Shown here: positions 1-7,287 of the stretch, in pieces
How positions within the stretch are numbered: position 1 is the stretch's first letter
Layout: every line of letters begins with the position of its first letter
Assembly (NCBI GenBank): GCA_022561415.1
Contig: JADFRH010000053.1
Coordinates: 1 to 10,560, forward strand
Reading direction: 5' to 3'
DNA length: 10,560 nt
Origin: Planctomycetota bacterium
GTDB taxonomy: Bacteria; Planctomycetota; Phycisphaerae; UBA1845
Notes under the pieces: generated by a model
What the model saw: only the letters and a program-made list of their open reading frames with translations
Told to the model about the DNA's origin: nothing
The model's database searches: none
Position numbers and translations under genes: made by a program

Positions 1-206
1 GAGCGATCGAGGGGATAAAAGAGCCAGTGGGATGGTACAAGGGCGAGCCCGGTGGCTTCGTGAGAAGGTACTCTGACACACTCCTAATCTTCCTTTTGAA
101 GGGCTTGAGGCCGGAGATGTACCGTGATCGCTATGAGGTCACTGGAAGAGACGGTGGGCCGGTCGACCACAGGGTTCAGATCTACTTGCCCCAAAAGAAG
201 GTGTAA
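1..206 (+). CDS. Small terminase subunit-like protein, C-terminal part (5' end outside window)
   Basis: The frame is open from base 3 to a TAA at 204-206 and gives 67 residues. It contains WYKGEPGGFVRRYSDTLLIF followed by LLKGLRPEMYRDRYEV. The pattern Y-S-D-x-L-L-x-F-L-L-K-x-x-R-P-E-x-Y-R-D-R is, from memory, typical of the C-terminal half of phage small terminase subunit-like proteins, which recognise packaging sites and carry an N-terminal helix-turn-helix; that part would lie off the left edge. No large terminase follows: the next 300 bases on this strand hold no gene. This is therefore probably a remnant or an isolated phage-derived gene rather than a working packaging module. The recognition rests on motif memory only. 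Confidence 0.65.
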   Translation, partial: AIEGIKEPVGWYKGEPGGFVRRYSDTLLIFLLKGLRPEMYRDRYEVTGRDGGPVDHRVQIYLPQKKV

Positions 207-517
207 GCGTGAGCGTGGCGGCCGTCCCTTCGGACTTGAAGTCTGGGCCTGAGTCCGATCGTGCCATCTTGGCGCCTCGACGTTTGCGAAGTACCTCTCG
301 GGCAAGAGGGGTCAGATCGCCTCCGTGTTAGGAAGCCCCTCTTACGGATGCTCCTGATGGCGTTGCGAGCGGCGCCATCGGTCATCCCAAAGTTCTTGGC
401 CAGTCGCTTCAGCGGCTTGCCCTCGCCGTCCCCGTGGAACTCGACATAGTCCCGCGCCATCTCCGCGCACTCGAGAACGGGCCTCGCCGGGCGACCCCGC
501 TTCGCTTTGGCCGGCAC
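182..517 (-). CDS. Short helix-turn-helix protein, possibly 5'-truncated
   Basis: The minus-strand frame starts with a possible GTG at 517 and stops at TAG 184-182, giving about 111 residues. An N-terminal basic stretch PAKAKRGRPARP is followed by a helical region and then LKRLAKNFGMTDGAARNAIR and SIRKRGFLT. This has the layout 'xxVAxxFGxSxxxAxxxIxxxRxxGxL' seen in winged or simple HTH domains of small DNA-binding proteins, often phage-linked. About 40 low-complexity basic residues follow, and the last 25 bases overlap the convergent terminase fragment. No Shine-Dalgarno sequence precedes the GTG, and bases upstream of it belong to the repeat region of the plus-strand gene. The true N-terminus was therefore probably lost at the joint near 505-520. 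The same minus frame runs open far upstream to 1069, but that part is only the mirror of the plus-strand repeats. Confidence 0.42.
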   Translation of the reverse strand: MPAKAKRGRPARPVLECAEMARDYVEFHGDGEGKPLKRLAKNFGMTDGAARNAIRSIRKRGFLTRRRSDPSCPRGTSQTSRRQDGTIGLRPRLQVRRDGRHAHAYTFFWGK

Positions 518-2744
518 TGACTGCGATGCGGACGGGACATTCGACGACTGCGACCCTGATTGCAACCACAACGGCACTTCCGACACTTGTGACATCATCG
601 CCGACGCGTCGCTCGATGTGCTTCCCGCCGAAGGCAACGGGATTCCGGACGAATGCGAGGAGGACTGTAACAGCAACGGAATCCCAGATTTGGACGACGT
701 TCGTAACCAGACCAGCCCCGACTGCAACAACAACAGCGTCCCTGATGAGTGCGACACTAGCGAAGGAACGAGCCCCGACTGCGATGGTAACAGCATCCCC
801 GACGAGTGCCAGACTGACTGCAACGAAAACAACCAACCCGACGTCTGTGACATCACGTTCGGACAAAGTGATGACTGCGACCAGAACGGTACGCCTGACG
901 AGTGCGAGAACGATTGCAACAAGAACGAAGTTGCCGACGCTTGTGACATCGCATCCGGAACATCATCAGACGACAACGGCAACCAGATTCCCGATGAATG
1001 TGAGCCGCCCAACGACCTCTGCGCCAACGCAACGCCTATCGGCGCCGGACGCTTCACCTTCGACACCACTTGGGCTAGTACAGACGGCGACCCGTTTCTC
1101 TACGAATGCGGAATCTTCTGCTTTCTTCCGTGTATGAGGCAGGATATTTGGTACGATTTTGCGCCCTCCTGCTCCGGCGACGTTGAGATCGCGATTGACG
1201 CCGAGCCGTACGACCCGACGATCATTGTGTATGAAGGATGCACTTGCCCCCATCCCAGTACCGCCGTCGCTTGCAACGGTTTTCTTGTCACTGATACTGT
1301 CCACTTCAGCGCTGTTGCCGGACAGTGCTACAAGATTCGCCTCGGCAATGCCGCGGCCCCCGGAGCCTTTACGCTCTCCATCACACCGCCTTGTCACATC
1401 GAGGGCAATGGCGACGTTGACGGAGACGGCGACGTCGACATCGATGACTACGCAGACTGGCCCGGCTGTTTGACGGGACCGCTACGGCCCGGCGTCACCT
1501 TTCCCGCCCGCTGTCGCCCCTTCGACCTCGACCTCGACGGTGCGATCGACCTCCGGGACGCCGCCGAGCTCTTTCTCGACCTTCAGAATGTCCCTGGCCA
1601 GACGCTCCACGTCCCCACCACCTATGCCACCATCCAAAGTGCCATTGACGCGGCCCAAGATCACGACACGGTCGTCGTCGCTCCGGGAGTGTACGCCGAG
1701 AACATCAACCTCCTCGGAAAGCCAATCCACGTCCTGGCTGCACAGCCCTTCGCTCGGGGCTCGCCGACGCAGACGATCATCGACGGAATGGCGGCAGGCC
1801 CCGTCGTGACCTTCGCCGGCTCTGAACATGCCAGCACGCTTCTCGCAGGCTTCACCATCACCAGTGGCGTCGCCGAGAAAGGCGGCGGCGTGAGCGGCCG
1901 CGCCACACGTGCCCGCCTCCGCAATTGTATCATCACGGGAAACTCCGCCGACTCCGAAGGTGCGGGCGTCCACGACCTCGACGGCGATATCACCGACTGC
2001 GTCATCGCCGACAACCACGTCGGATTCGGCAACGGCGGCGGCCTGAGTCGTTGCGACGGCGTCATCACCGGATGCATGCTCTCCGGCAATTCCTCGCGCT
2101 GGGGTGCGGGCCTTTTTGATTGCCAGGGCACCGTTTCGAACTGCCGCGTCATAGCCAACGCGGCCGATGTCGCGGGCGGCGGGCTGGCCTACTGCCACGG
2201 TCCGATTACGAACTGCATTGTGTCCGCCAACACGTCGGGCAATGCCGGAGGCGGGCTGTATAGCTGCAACGGCCCCATCCGCTCTTGTCTCGTCTCTGCC
2301 AACCGCGCCGCGCTCGAGGGCGGCGGACTCTCGCAGTGCGCGGGAACCATCGTCAACTGTACCGTCGTCGGGAACCGGCTGACCTTCGGCGGCGTTTTCC
2401 CTGGCGGAGCTATCGCCAACTGCACCGGCGACATTCGGAACTTGATATTCCGGGACAACGGAACGCCGTACGCACACTCCTCGACGACGCCCGCTTACTC
2501 TATCGTTCCATTTGGCGCCGCTCTCGGAACAGGAAGCTTCAGTGAAGACCCATTGTTCGTGACGCCGGGTTACTGGAACGCCGACGGGTACTGGATCGAC
2601 GGCAACTACCACCTGCTGCCGAGTTCCCCCGCGATCAATGCCGGCGACCCCGCGACGCCAATCGCCCCCGCTGACACCGACGTCGACGGTTGCCCGCGAG
2701 TCATCGGTGACCGCGTTGACCTGGGCGCCTACGAGACGCCCTAA
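507..2744 (+). CDS. Extracellular DCxxNxxPDEC-repeat / dockerin-like / beta-helix protein, N-terminus missing
   Basis: This gives 745 residues from a TTG at 507. Residues 4-165 are about ten acidic Cys repeats (DCNxNGIPDEC type) resembling calcium-binding loops. Residues 168-296 look like a beta-sandwich with paired Cys. Residues 300-360 carry two D-x-D-x-D-G loops (GDVDGDGDVDIDDYADWPGC; FDLDLDGAIDLRDAAELF), as in dockerin type I or EF-hand segments. Residues 365-745 form a right-handed parallel beta-helix with 24-residue coils and end in VDLGAYE, a common ending of such proteins. The family is secreted and common in Planctomycetota; its role is unknown. The TTG has no ribosome binding site, there is no signal peptide, and an in-frame TAG lies at 447-449. 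The product starts inside a repeat, so this is very likely the 3' part of a longer gene cut at about 513. Confidence 0.85.
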   Translation: MAGTDCDADGTFDDCDPDCNHNGTSDTCDIIADASLDVLPAEGNGIPDECEEDCNSNGIPDLDDVRNQTSPDCNNNSVPDECDTSEGTSPDCDGNSIPDECQTDCNENNQPDVCDITFGQSDDCDQNGTPDECENDCNKNEVADACDIASGTSSDDNGNQIPDECEPPNDLCANATPIGAGRFTFDTTWASTDGDPFLYECGIFCFLPCMRQDIWYDFAPSCSGDVEIAIDAEPYDPTIIVYEGCTCPHPSTAVACNGFLVTDTVHFSAVAGQCYKIRLGNAAAPGAFTLSITPPCHIEGNGDVDGDGDVDIDDYADWPGCLTGPLRPGVTFPARCRPFDLDLDGAIDLRDAAELFLDLQNVPGQTLHVPTTYATIQSAIDAAQDHDTVVVAPGVYAENINLLGKPIHVLAAQPFARGSPTQTIIDGMAAGPVVTFAGSEHASTLLAGFTITSGVAEKGGGVSGRATRARLRNCIITGNSADSEGAGVHDLDGDITDCVIADNHVGFGNGGGLSRCDGVITGCMLSGNSSRWGAGLFDCQGTVSNCRVIANAADVAGGGLAYCHGPITNCIVSANTSGNAGGGLYSCNGPIRSCLVSANRAALEGGGLSQCAGTIVNCTVVGNRLTFGGVFPGGAIANCTGDIRNLIFRDNGTPYAHSSTTPAYSIVPFGAALGTGSFSEDPLFVTPGYWNADGYWIDGNYHLLPSSPAINAGDPATPIAPADTDVDGCPRVIGDRVDLGAYETP
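516..1001 (+). repeat. Coding tandem repeat, DCxxNxxPDEC-type acidic Cys motifs
   Basis: About ten imperfect units alternate between a short spacing of roughly 13-14 residues and a longer spacing of roughly 18-20. Recognisable cores are DCNHNGTSDTCD, DCNSNGIPDLDD, DCNNNSVPDECD, DCDGNSIPDECQ, DCNENNQPDVCD, DCDQNGTPDECE, DCNKNEVADACD and DNGNQIPDECE. The D/N at positions 1, 3 and 5 of each loop suggest calcium ligands, as in thrombospondin type 3 repeats. This is inference from the pattern. The first unit begins right at the joint with the minus-strand HTH gene. Confidence 0.85.
1914..2381 (+). repeat. Coding repeat: 24-residue beta-helix coils with two Cys ladders
   Basis: Residues 470-625 of the plus-strand protein repeat a coil of the form xxCxVxxNxxxxxGGGLxxCxGxI. 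One Cys falls at residues 474, 498, 523, 546, 570, 594 and 618; a second falls at 516, 539, 563, 587 and 611. Spacings are 23-25, mostly 24, so side chains would stack on two faces of the solenoid. The N in the N-x(5-8)-GGG turn is also conserved. Confidence 0.8.
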
Positions 2745-2910
2745 GCGTGTATCATCATGGCGGCAGAGAAAGCCGGTTGACCTCCTTCCCTCCTGGTTTC
2801 TCAGCGCTCACATCGCTCGCCGCAATACGCGGACAGGCACTCGAGGTATATTGCCAGCCATCGGAGTTGTACGTCGGCGGTATCGCGGCGTGGGCACGAC
2901 CGATGGGCGG

Positions 2911-3144
2911 CTAATCCGAAGAACCGAGGTCGTCGGGTCGCGGTAGCTCCTCGAGGAGCACGCTCATGTGCTCGGCACATGTGCAAAGACGTGGGCCGAT
3001 CGCCCGGAGCCAGATTTCCCGCATCTCGTCCTTGGGTACGCCCCAAGACCCAGCGTACTCGCGCACCTCGTCTTCCCACTCCGCAGCCAGGAGCAATTCC
3101 TCCATCCGTTCTTCCAGTCATTCGATTCGCTCGATCAGTCCCAT
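2911..3144 (-). pseudogene. Second cassette gene, left copy, broken by a nonsense codon at position 9
   Basis: The frame starts with ATG at 3144-3142, one base after the TGA of the preceding gene, and reads MGLIERIE then TGA (3120-3118). The intact right copy has TGG (Trp9) at the same place. Beyond the stop, the frame continues without error to TAG 2913-2911 and keeps the family sequence, including WEDEVREYAGSWGVPKDEMR and CTCAEH. Translation could restart at the ATG at 3105, giving 64 residues without the first helix. A single G-to-A change explains the stop. I call it a recent pseudogene, or a shortened gene if reinitiation works; no function is known for the family. Confidence 0.7.
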
Positions 3145-3145
3145 G

Positions 3146-3388
3146 TCAGCTTAGCTCTTCCTGTGAGCACGCGAGCAGGTTCTCTTCAAGGGCGCGAACG
3201 CGGCGTCCCAGGTCTACTGTTTCGACGACCTTTGTTGTGACGCCGGCGAGGTAGCCGATCGAGCGTGCCAGGTCCGCGTCGAGGACGCCATTCCGCAGCT
3301 CTTCAAGTTTCCGGAATAGTAGCCTGCCGACATCGTCGATTGTTTGAACCGTGATCGGCTTCCGCGGGCGGAATGCTCGTTTCGGCAC
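3146..3388 (-). pseudogene. First cassette gene, left copy, lacking the Cys/His N-terminus
   Basis: From a GTG at 3388 this gives 80 residues. They match residues 49-128 of the intact right copy, with an identical core of 22 residues beginning ELRNGVLDADLARSIGYLAG. The frame stays open upstream to a TAG at 3478-3476. Those codons still resemble the family near AKLERGAASKGGRNRR, but no start codon and no C-x9-C-x10-C-x2-H finger are present. The missing front would have overlapped the 3' end of the beta-propeller gene, so the copy was cut when the two came together. The remaining 80 residues could be translated from the GTG, but no clear ribosome binding site is seen. It ends in TGA one base before the ATG of the next cassette frame, as in the right copy. 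Confidence 0.6.
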
Positions 3389-3497
3389 ACGGCGATTCCG
3401 GCCGCCCTTGCTCGCCGCGCCCCGCTCAAGCTTGGCCTGCCGGAGAAAGACCGCAGATTCTCGATTGCGCTGTGACTACACGAAGACCGAAACTGCT

Positions 3498-6400
3498 CTA
3501 GTACCCGGGTACGCCACGGCCTGGCGTCCATGCGAGACCCGCCTCGTCGAGCTTGCGCTCGAGTTCAGGCAACTCGTTTTCGACAAGCACATCCAACTCG
3601 CGCTTCAGCTCGGCGAACTCGCGCTTTCCGATCGAGAACATCTCGCGATGCGTGGCCGTCGGTCCATAAAGTGATGACTGCAAGCTGCCGCGCCCCACGT
3701 TGATTCGGCGCGCGATCGAGATGGGGCCCGCATCGTTGGCGCGGTCGCGCTTCGGATTACCGAACAATCGTACCTTCAATACAGCCACCCTGCGCTCCAT
3801 CGCACGAACTTGCCTGCTCGATCCAACGTCGTCGATTGTGGAGCGGTCGAGCGTCTGTCGAATGGCCTTTAGGCGCTTAGCGGTGTCGTCGAGGACTTTT
3901 CTCGCGCCACGCACTGAGCGCTGCAAGGAGGCATAATCAAGCGTGTATGCCGCCAGCTGCTCGGGCGTCATGCCGGGGAGCGTGCCGCCATCGCGCAGCG
4001 GGACGACGTTGAAGCTCTGCGACTTACCCAATTCAGTCCATTTGCCCTCCACTCGCTTGGAGAGATGCACGGTGTACATCCCGGGAGCGACCAACATGCC
4101 GTCGTCGCGGTTGCGTGTGCTGGTGCGCTCCGGGTCCGGTTTGGGCGGAGGTTCCCACGGACGTGTCGCGGGATAGGTCAAGCTCCACGCGACGCGATGA
4201 ATGCCCTTTTTCACCGGCGCAGTAAGGTACCGGACAACTTTGTTCGATGCGTCGCGCACCGTAAGCATGATCGCCGGTTTCTCTTCGAGTTCTTCTTCAC
4301 GGAGAGCATCCCATCCTGGGGTCGGTGCGTCACCGCCCTCCTTGGCCAGCTCTTTCTCTTCCTTATTACGCTTCTCCTTGCGCGTTTCCATGGTCTCCTT
4401 GAGGTAGTAGGTAAAGACGGCGCCGAATGGTGGATTCGGAGCGACGAAGAAGCCGCCACCCTGAGACGCTTTTTGACCGCGGCCGAGCGTCGAGCGCGGT
4501 ATGTACCACCAGGCATCGCGCACCGGGAACAGCTCAGCCTCTTGCTCGAGCAATTGTTCCGTAATCTCACGGAGCGGGGTATAGTCATCGAGAATGTAAA
4601 ACCCGCGTCCAAACGTCGCGCCGATGAGATCGTTCTCACGTTTCTGGATGGCGAGGTCACGGAACGAAATGTTGGGCACGCCACCGGTGAGCTTGATCCA
4701 CTTGTCGCCGGAATTGACGGTGAAGAACACGCCGAACTCGGTGCCCAGGAAGAACAGATCCGGCTTCACATGGTCCTGAACGATGCGCCACGCAAGATGC
4801 CGTTCGGGCAGGTCGCCGGTCATCGACTCCCAGGTATTCCCGCGATCGGTACTCTTGAACACGTAGGGCTTGAAGTCGCCGGCCTTGTGATTGTCCACGC
4901 AGACGTAGACGGTGTCGGCGCTATGGAGATCCGCTTTGATGTCGTTGACGAAAAAGTTGTCGGGCACATCGGGTAGGTGTTCGATTTTCCGCCAGTTCTG
5001 TCCGCCATCTTCGGTGACTTGAATCAATCCATCGTCGGTTCCAACGTAAATCAATCCTTCCCGTACCGGCGATTCCGACAAAGAGGTCACGCTGCCGAAG
5101 ACCGACATGGCCCAAAGATCCCACACGGCGTCGAAGCTCCAGACGCGGCCCATCATCGGCTGCTTCAAGCGGTTCAGGCCGCGCGAGAGGTCACCGCTGA
5201 TCGCACTCCAAGAATCACCTCGATCGTTGCTTTGCCAAACACGCTGGCTGGCAAAATAGAGCCGGGCCGGATCGTGCGGGCTGATGAGTATGGGTGAATC
5301 CCAGTTGAAACGGTCCTTCTCCTCGCCGTCGGCCGGTTGCGGCCTGATAGAGACAATCTCTCCGGTCTTGCGATCGTGACGGACGAGATATCCCTGCTGC
5401 GACTCGGAGTAAATGATGTTTGGATTGGTGGGATCGATGGCTGATTGATGACCATCGCCGCCAACGGTGAGCATCCAATCGGAGTTGCGAATGCCGTGTC
5501 GATTGTCGGTTCGCGACGGACCGTGCTGCGTGGAGTTGTCCTGCGTTCCACCGACAATATTATAGAATGGTTCATCGTAGTCGACGGCGACTTTATAGAA
5601 CTGCGTCACGGGCAGGTTGGCGATGAACTTCCAGTTCTTGCCGAGGTCCCAGCTCTCGTACACTCCGCCGTCTGAGCCGACGAGTAGGTAATCCGGGTCG
5701 TGCGGTACGAAGGCCAGCGCATGGTTGTCGCCGTGCTTGTGCTTCTCACCCACCCGGCGGAAGTTCTTCCCGCCGTCCTCCGTGACGTGCATCCGAACGT
5801 CCATCTGATAGACGCGATCGAACCGGTGTGGACTCGCAAAAATCTCCTGGTAGTAATGCGGACCGGTTCCTCCCGAGAGATAATCGCTGCGCTTCTCCCA
5901 GGACTCGCCGGCATCGGTCGAGCGGTAGAAGCCGCCTTTGCGGTGGGCGAGTTCGATCGTTGCGTAGATGACGTCAGGCCGTTGCGGGGAGATCGCCAAA
6001 CCGATTTTGCCCTTGTCCTCTTTGGGGAGACCTTTCTTAACTTCGCGCCACGTTCTTCCCCCGTCAGTGGACTTATGTATTCCGCTTTCGGGACCGCCGT
6101 TGATCAGGGCCGCGACGTTGCGGTACCGTTGGTGGGTCGCCGCGTAGAGGATGTCGGGATCGCGCGGGTCCATGCGCACTTCGTTGACACCGGTGTACTC
6201 GCCCTTGGAGAGAATATTCTCCCACGTTGCGCCGCCGTCGGTTGTCTTGAACAGGCCGCGATCGCCCCCGGGTGACCACAGGGGCCCTTGGGAAGCAACG
6301 TAGACCACATTGGAGTCGCGCGGATCGACGATGATGTTTCCAATGTGCTGCGAGTTCTTGAGCCCCATGTTCTTCCACGATGTGCCTCCGTCGAAGCTGC

Positions 6401-6800
6401 GATACACGCCGTCGCCGTATCCGACATGCCGACCTCCGACGTTTTCACCCGTACCCACCCAAACGACTTCGGGATGGGTGGGGTCGAGCGTGATGCAGCC
6501 GATCGAATAGGATCCTTGATCATCGAAAATCGTCTTCCAAGTGGTTCCCGCGTTCGTGGTTTTCCAAACATTGCCGCTGCCAACCGCGACGTACCACGTT
6601 CCGGGATCCTTGGGGTGGATGACGATATCCGCAATGCGACCGGACATGAGCGCCGGACCGATGCCACGCAGCTCGAGCCCCTTGAATGTCGCGGCGCTCA
6701 TCGGCCCCTTGTCCTTTTCTTCGTCCTCGTTCTCGACTTGGGCGAGCGCAGGCGAGGCAATCAAACACGATGCCAACAGAAAGATACGGAACAGTTTCAC
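3498..6800 (-). CDS. Exported VPS10/BNR-repeat beta-propeller protein ('glycosyl hydrolase' family)
   Basis: This gives 1100 residues from GTG 6800-6798, chosen because AGGAGG lies 5-6 bases upstream and a signal peptide follows directly (VKLFRIFLLASCLIASPALA, cut before Gln21). An LASC at residues 9-12 resembles a lipobox, but the hydrophobic core before it is very short. Residues from about 40 to 760 carry at least ten Asp-box motifs, for example TTNAGTTW, SFDGGTSW, TTDGGATW, STDGGRTW, STDAGESW, TEDGGQNW and STDRGNTW, typical of sortilin/VPS10-like propellers. PPFGAVFTYYLKE near residue 790, a FlgD-like Ig domain (about 843-930) and a helical C-terminus complete the usual 1050-1100 residue layout. 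Such proteins are often annotated as glycosyl hydrolases, but enzymatic activity is not established and the Asp-box is structural. The gene stands alone, bracketed by the two cassette copies. Confidence 0.92.
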   Translation of the reverse strand: MKLFRIFLLASCLIASPALAQVENEDEEKDKGPMSAATFKGLELRGIGPALMSGRIADIVIHPKDPGTWYVAVGSGNVWKTTNAGTTWKTIFDDQGSYSIGCITLDPTHPEVVWVGTGENVGGRHVGYGDGVYRSFDGGTSWKNMGLKNSQHIGNIIVDPRDSNVVYVASQGPLWSPGGDRGLFKTTDGGATWENILSKGEYTGVNEVRMDPRDPDILYAATHQRYRNVAALINGGPESGIHKSTDGGRTWREVKKGLPKEDKGKIGLAISPQRPDVIYATIELAHRKGGFYRSTDAGESWEKRSDYLSGGTGPHYYQEIFASPHRFDRVYQMDVRMHVTEDGGKNFRRVGEKHKHGDNHALAFVPHDPDYLLVGSDGGVYESWDLGKNWKFIANLPVTQFYKVAVDYDEPFYNIVGGTQDNSTQHGPSRTDNRHGIRNSDWMLTVGGDGHQSAIDPTNPNIIYSESQQGYLVRHDRKTGEIVSIRPQPADGEEKDRFNWDSPILISPHDPARLYFASQRVWQSNDRGDSWSAISGDLSRGLNRLKQPMMGRVWSFDAVWDLWAMSVFGSVTSLSESPVREGLIYVGTDDGLIQVTEDGGQNWRKIEHLPDVPDNFFVNDIKADLHSADTVYVCVDNHKAGDFKPYVFKSTDRGNTWESMTGDLPERHLAWRIVQDHVKPDLFFLGTEFGVFFTVNSGDKWIKLTGGVPNISFRDLAIQKRENDLIGATFGRGFYILDDYTPLREITEQLLEQEAELFPVRDAWWYIPRSTLGRGQKASQGGGFFVAPNPPFGAVFTYYLKETMETRKEKRNKEEKELAKEGGDAPTPGWDALREEELEEKPAIMLTVRDASNKVVRYLTAPVKKGIHRVAWSLTYPATRPWEPPPKPDPERTSTRNRDDGMLVAPGMYTVHLSKRVEGKWTELGKSQSFNVVPLRDGGTLPGMTPEQLAAYTLDYASLQRSVRGARKVLDDTAKRLKAIRQTLDRSTIDDVGSSRQVRAMERRVAVLKVRLFGNPKRDRANDAGPISIARRINVGRGSLQSSLYGPTATHREMFSIGKREFAELKRELDVLVENELPELERKLDEAGLAWTPGRGVPGY

Positions 6801-6805
6801 GGATT

Positions 6806-6813
6806 CCTCCTTT
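6806..6813 (-). promoter_or_regulatory. Ribosome binding site of the beta-propeller gene
   Basis: The minus strand reads AAAGGAGGAATCC and then the GTG start. The spacing of five bases and the near-perfect anti-16S match decide the start against the upstream in-frame codons that would add 52 non-conserved residues. Confidence 0.85.
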
Positions 6814-7287
6814 GTTGCGGTTTGCGCCAAGCGGGGTCGCGGCTTACGCCCCCCGGAAGGCGAGTGTCCCTCGCGCGATAGATGTCGCGCCGGGGGCCGG
6901 TAATCCGATACGGCCCAAGATTCGTACCCGTATCCACCGCCGTGGCTCGTCTCCATTCTGAATGAATCGCCGACCAGGATCTATTATGCCGCAAGACTTG
7001 AACACGGCAAGCGATTGGGCCCGGTATGGCCACTGACAACACCAACGAAGCGGGTTTCGTGCTCGGGCCCAAGTGACCCGTAGCCATTCAACTGAAGACC
7101 TCCGGCGACTTGAAGCGTCGAATAAACCGGCCGTGATGGGCTGCGTGGTCAGAGCACCGGAAGATGCCGTTCGAAATACCGAAGCGGTGGCGCGAAAAAA
7201 CCGGGTGTAGCACGTCATCGCTGACTATCCAGTCTTGCCACGAAGACAGAAATCTGTTGGACTTAGCTTGTTAATACGCCTCGACGT
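6814..7287. other. Non-coding interval upstream of the beta-propeller gene
   Basis: About 470 bases with no frame that resembles a protein. It holds the candidate promoter and leader of the propeller gene. The rest, roughly 7015-7287, has no recognised hairpin, RNA or repeat, and ends where the right cassette repeat begins. The minus-strand frames crossing it are rich in Arg and Ser and lack domain character. Confidence 0.6.
6983..7010 (-). promoter_or_regulatory. Possible sigma70-type promoter for the beta-propeller gene
   Basis: On the minus strand a TTGCCG box (7010-7005) and a CATAAT box (6988-6983) are separated by 16 bases. This would start transcription near 6976 and leave a leader of about 175 bases. 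Planctomycete promoters are poorly defined, so this is a pattern match only. Confidence 0.33.

Larger units (their letters stand above)
2854..3437. repeat. Left copy of a 584-bp direct repeat (decayed cassette)
   Basis: Every base x here aligns with x+4434 in the right copy (7288-7871), without gaps. By hand I count about 112 mismatches in 584 columns, roughly 81% identity. Similarity starts abruptly at CCAGCCATCGGAG and stops after AGCTTGGCC. The copy covers 57 bases downstream of the second cassette gene, all of that gene, and all but the N-terminal part of the first gene. It ends 60 bases short of the stop codon of the beta-propeller gene. Confidence 0.88.

Noticed and set aside
516..1001. 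Regularly spaced repeats that might suggest a CRISPR array
   Set aside because: The repeats are imperfect, in frame and conserved at protein level as DCxxNxxPDEC motifs. There are no identical direct repeats with unique spacers.
518..1069. Long open minus-strand frame antisense to the Cys repeats (upstream part of the frame used for the HTH gene)
   Set aside because: Its Ser/Gln/Leu repeats are the mirror of the plus-strand DCxxN repeats. Only the part below about 517 has independent protein character.
1482..2612. 376-residue minus-strand frame antisense to the beta-helix gene
   Set aside because: It is a GC-skew shadow: rich in Val, Asp, Gly and Arg with no domain, while the plus strand has a clear beta-helix in the same region.
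4065..4976. 303-residue plus-strand frame within the beta-propeller gene
   Set aside because: It is antisense to a strongly supported minus-strand gene with continuous family motifs, and it has no start signal of its own.
6801..6956. Extended N-terminus of the beta-propeller protein starting at 6956
   Set aside because: The extra 52 residues precede a perfect ribosome binding site and a signal peptide at GTG 6800, so they are leader sequence.
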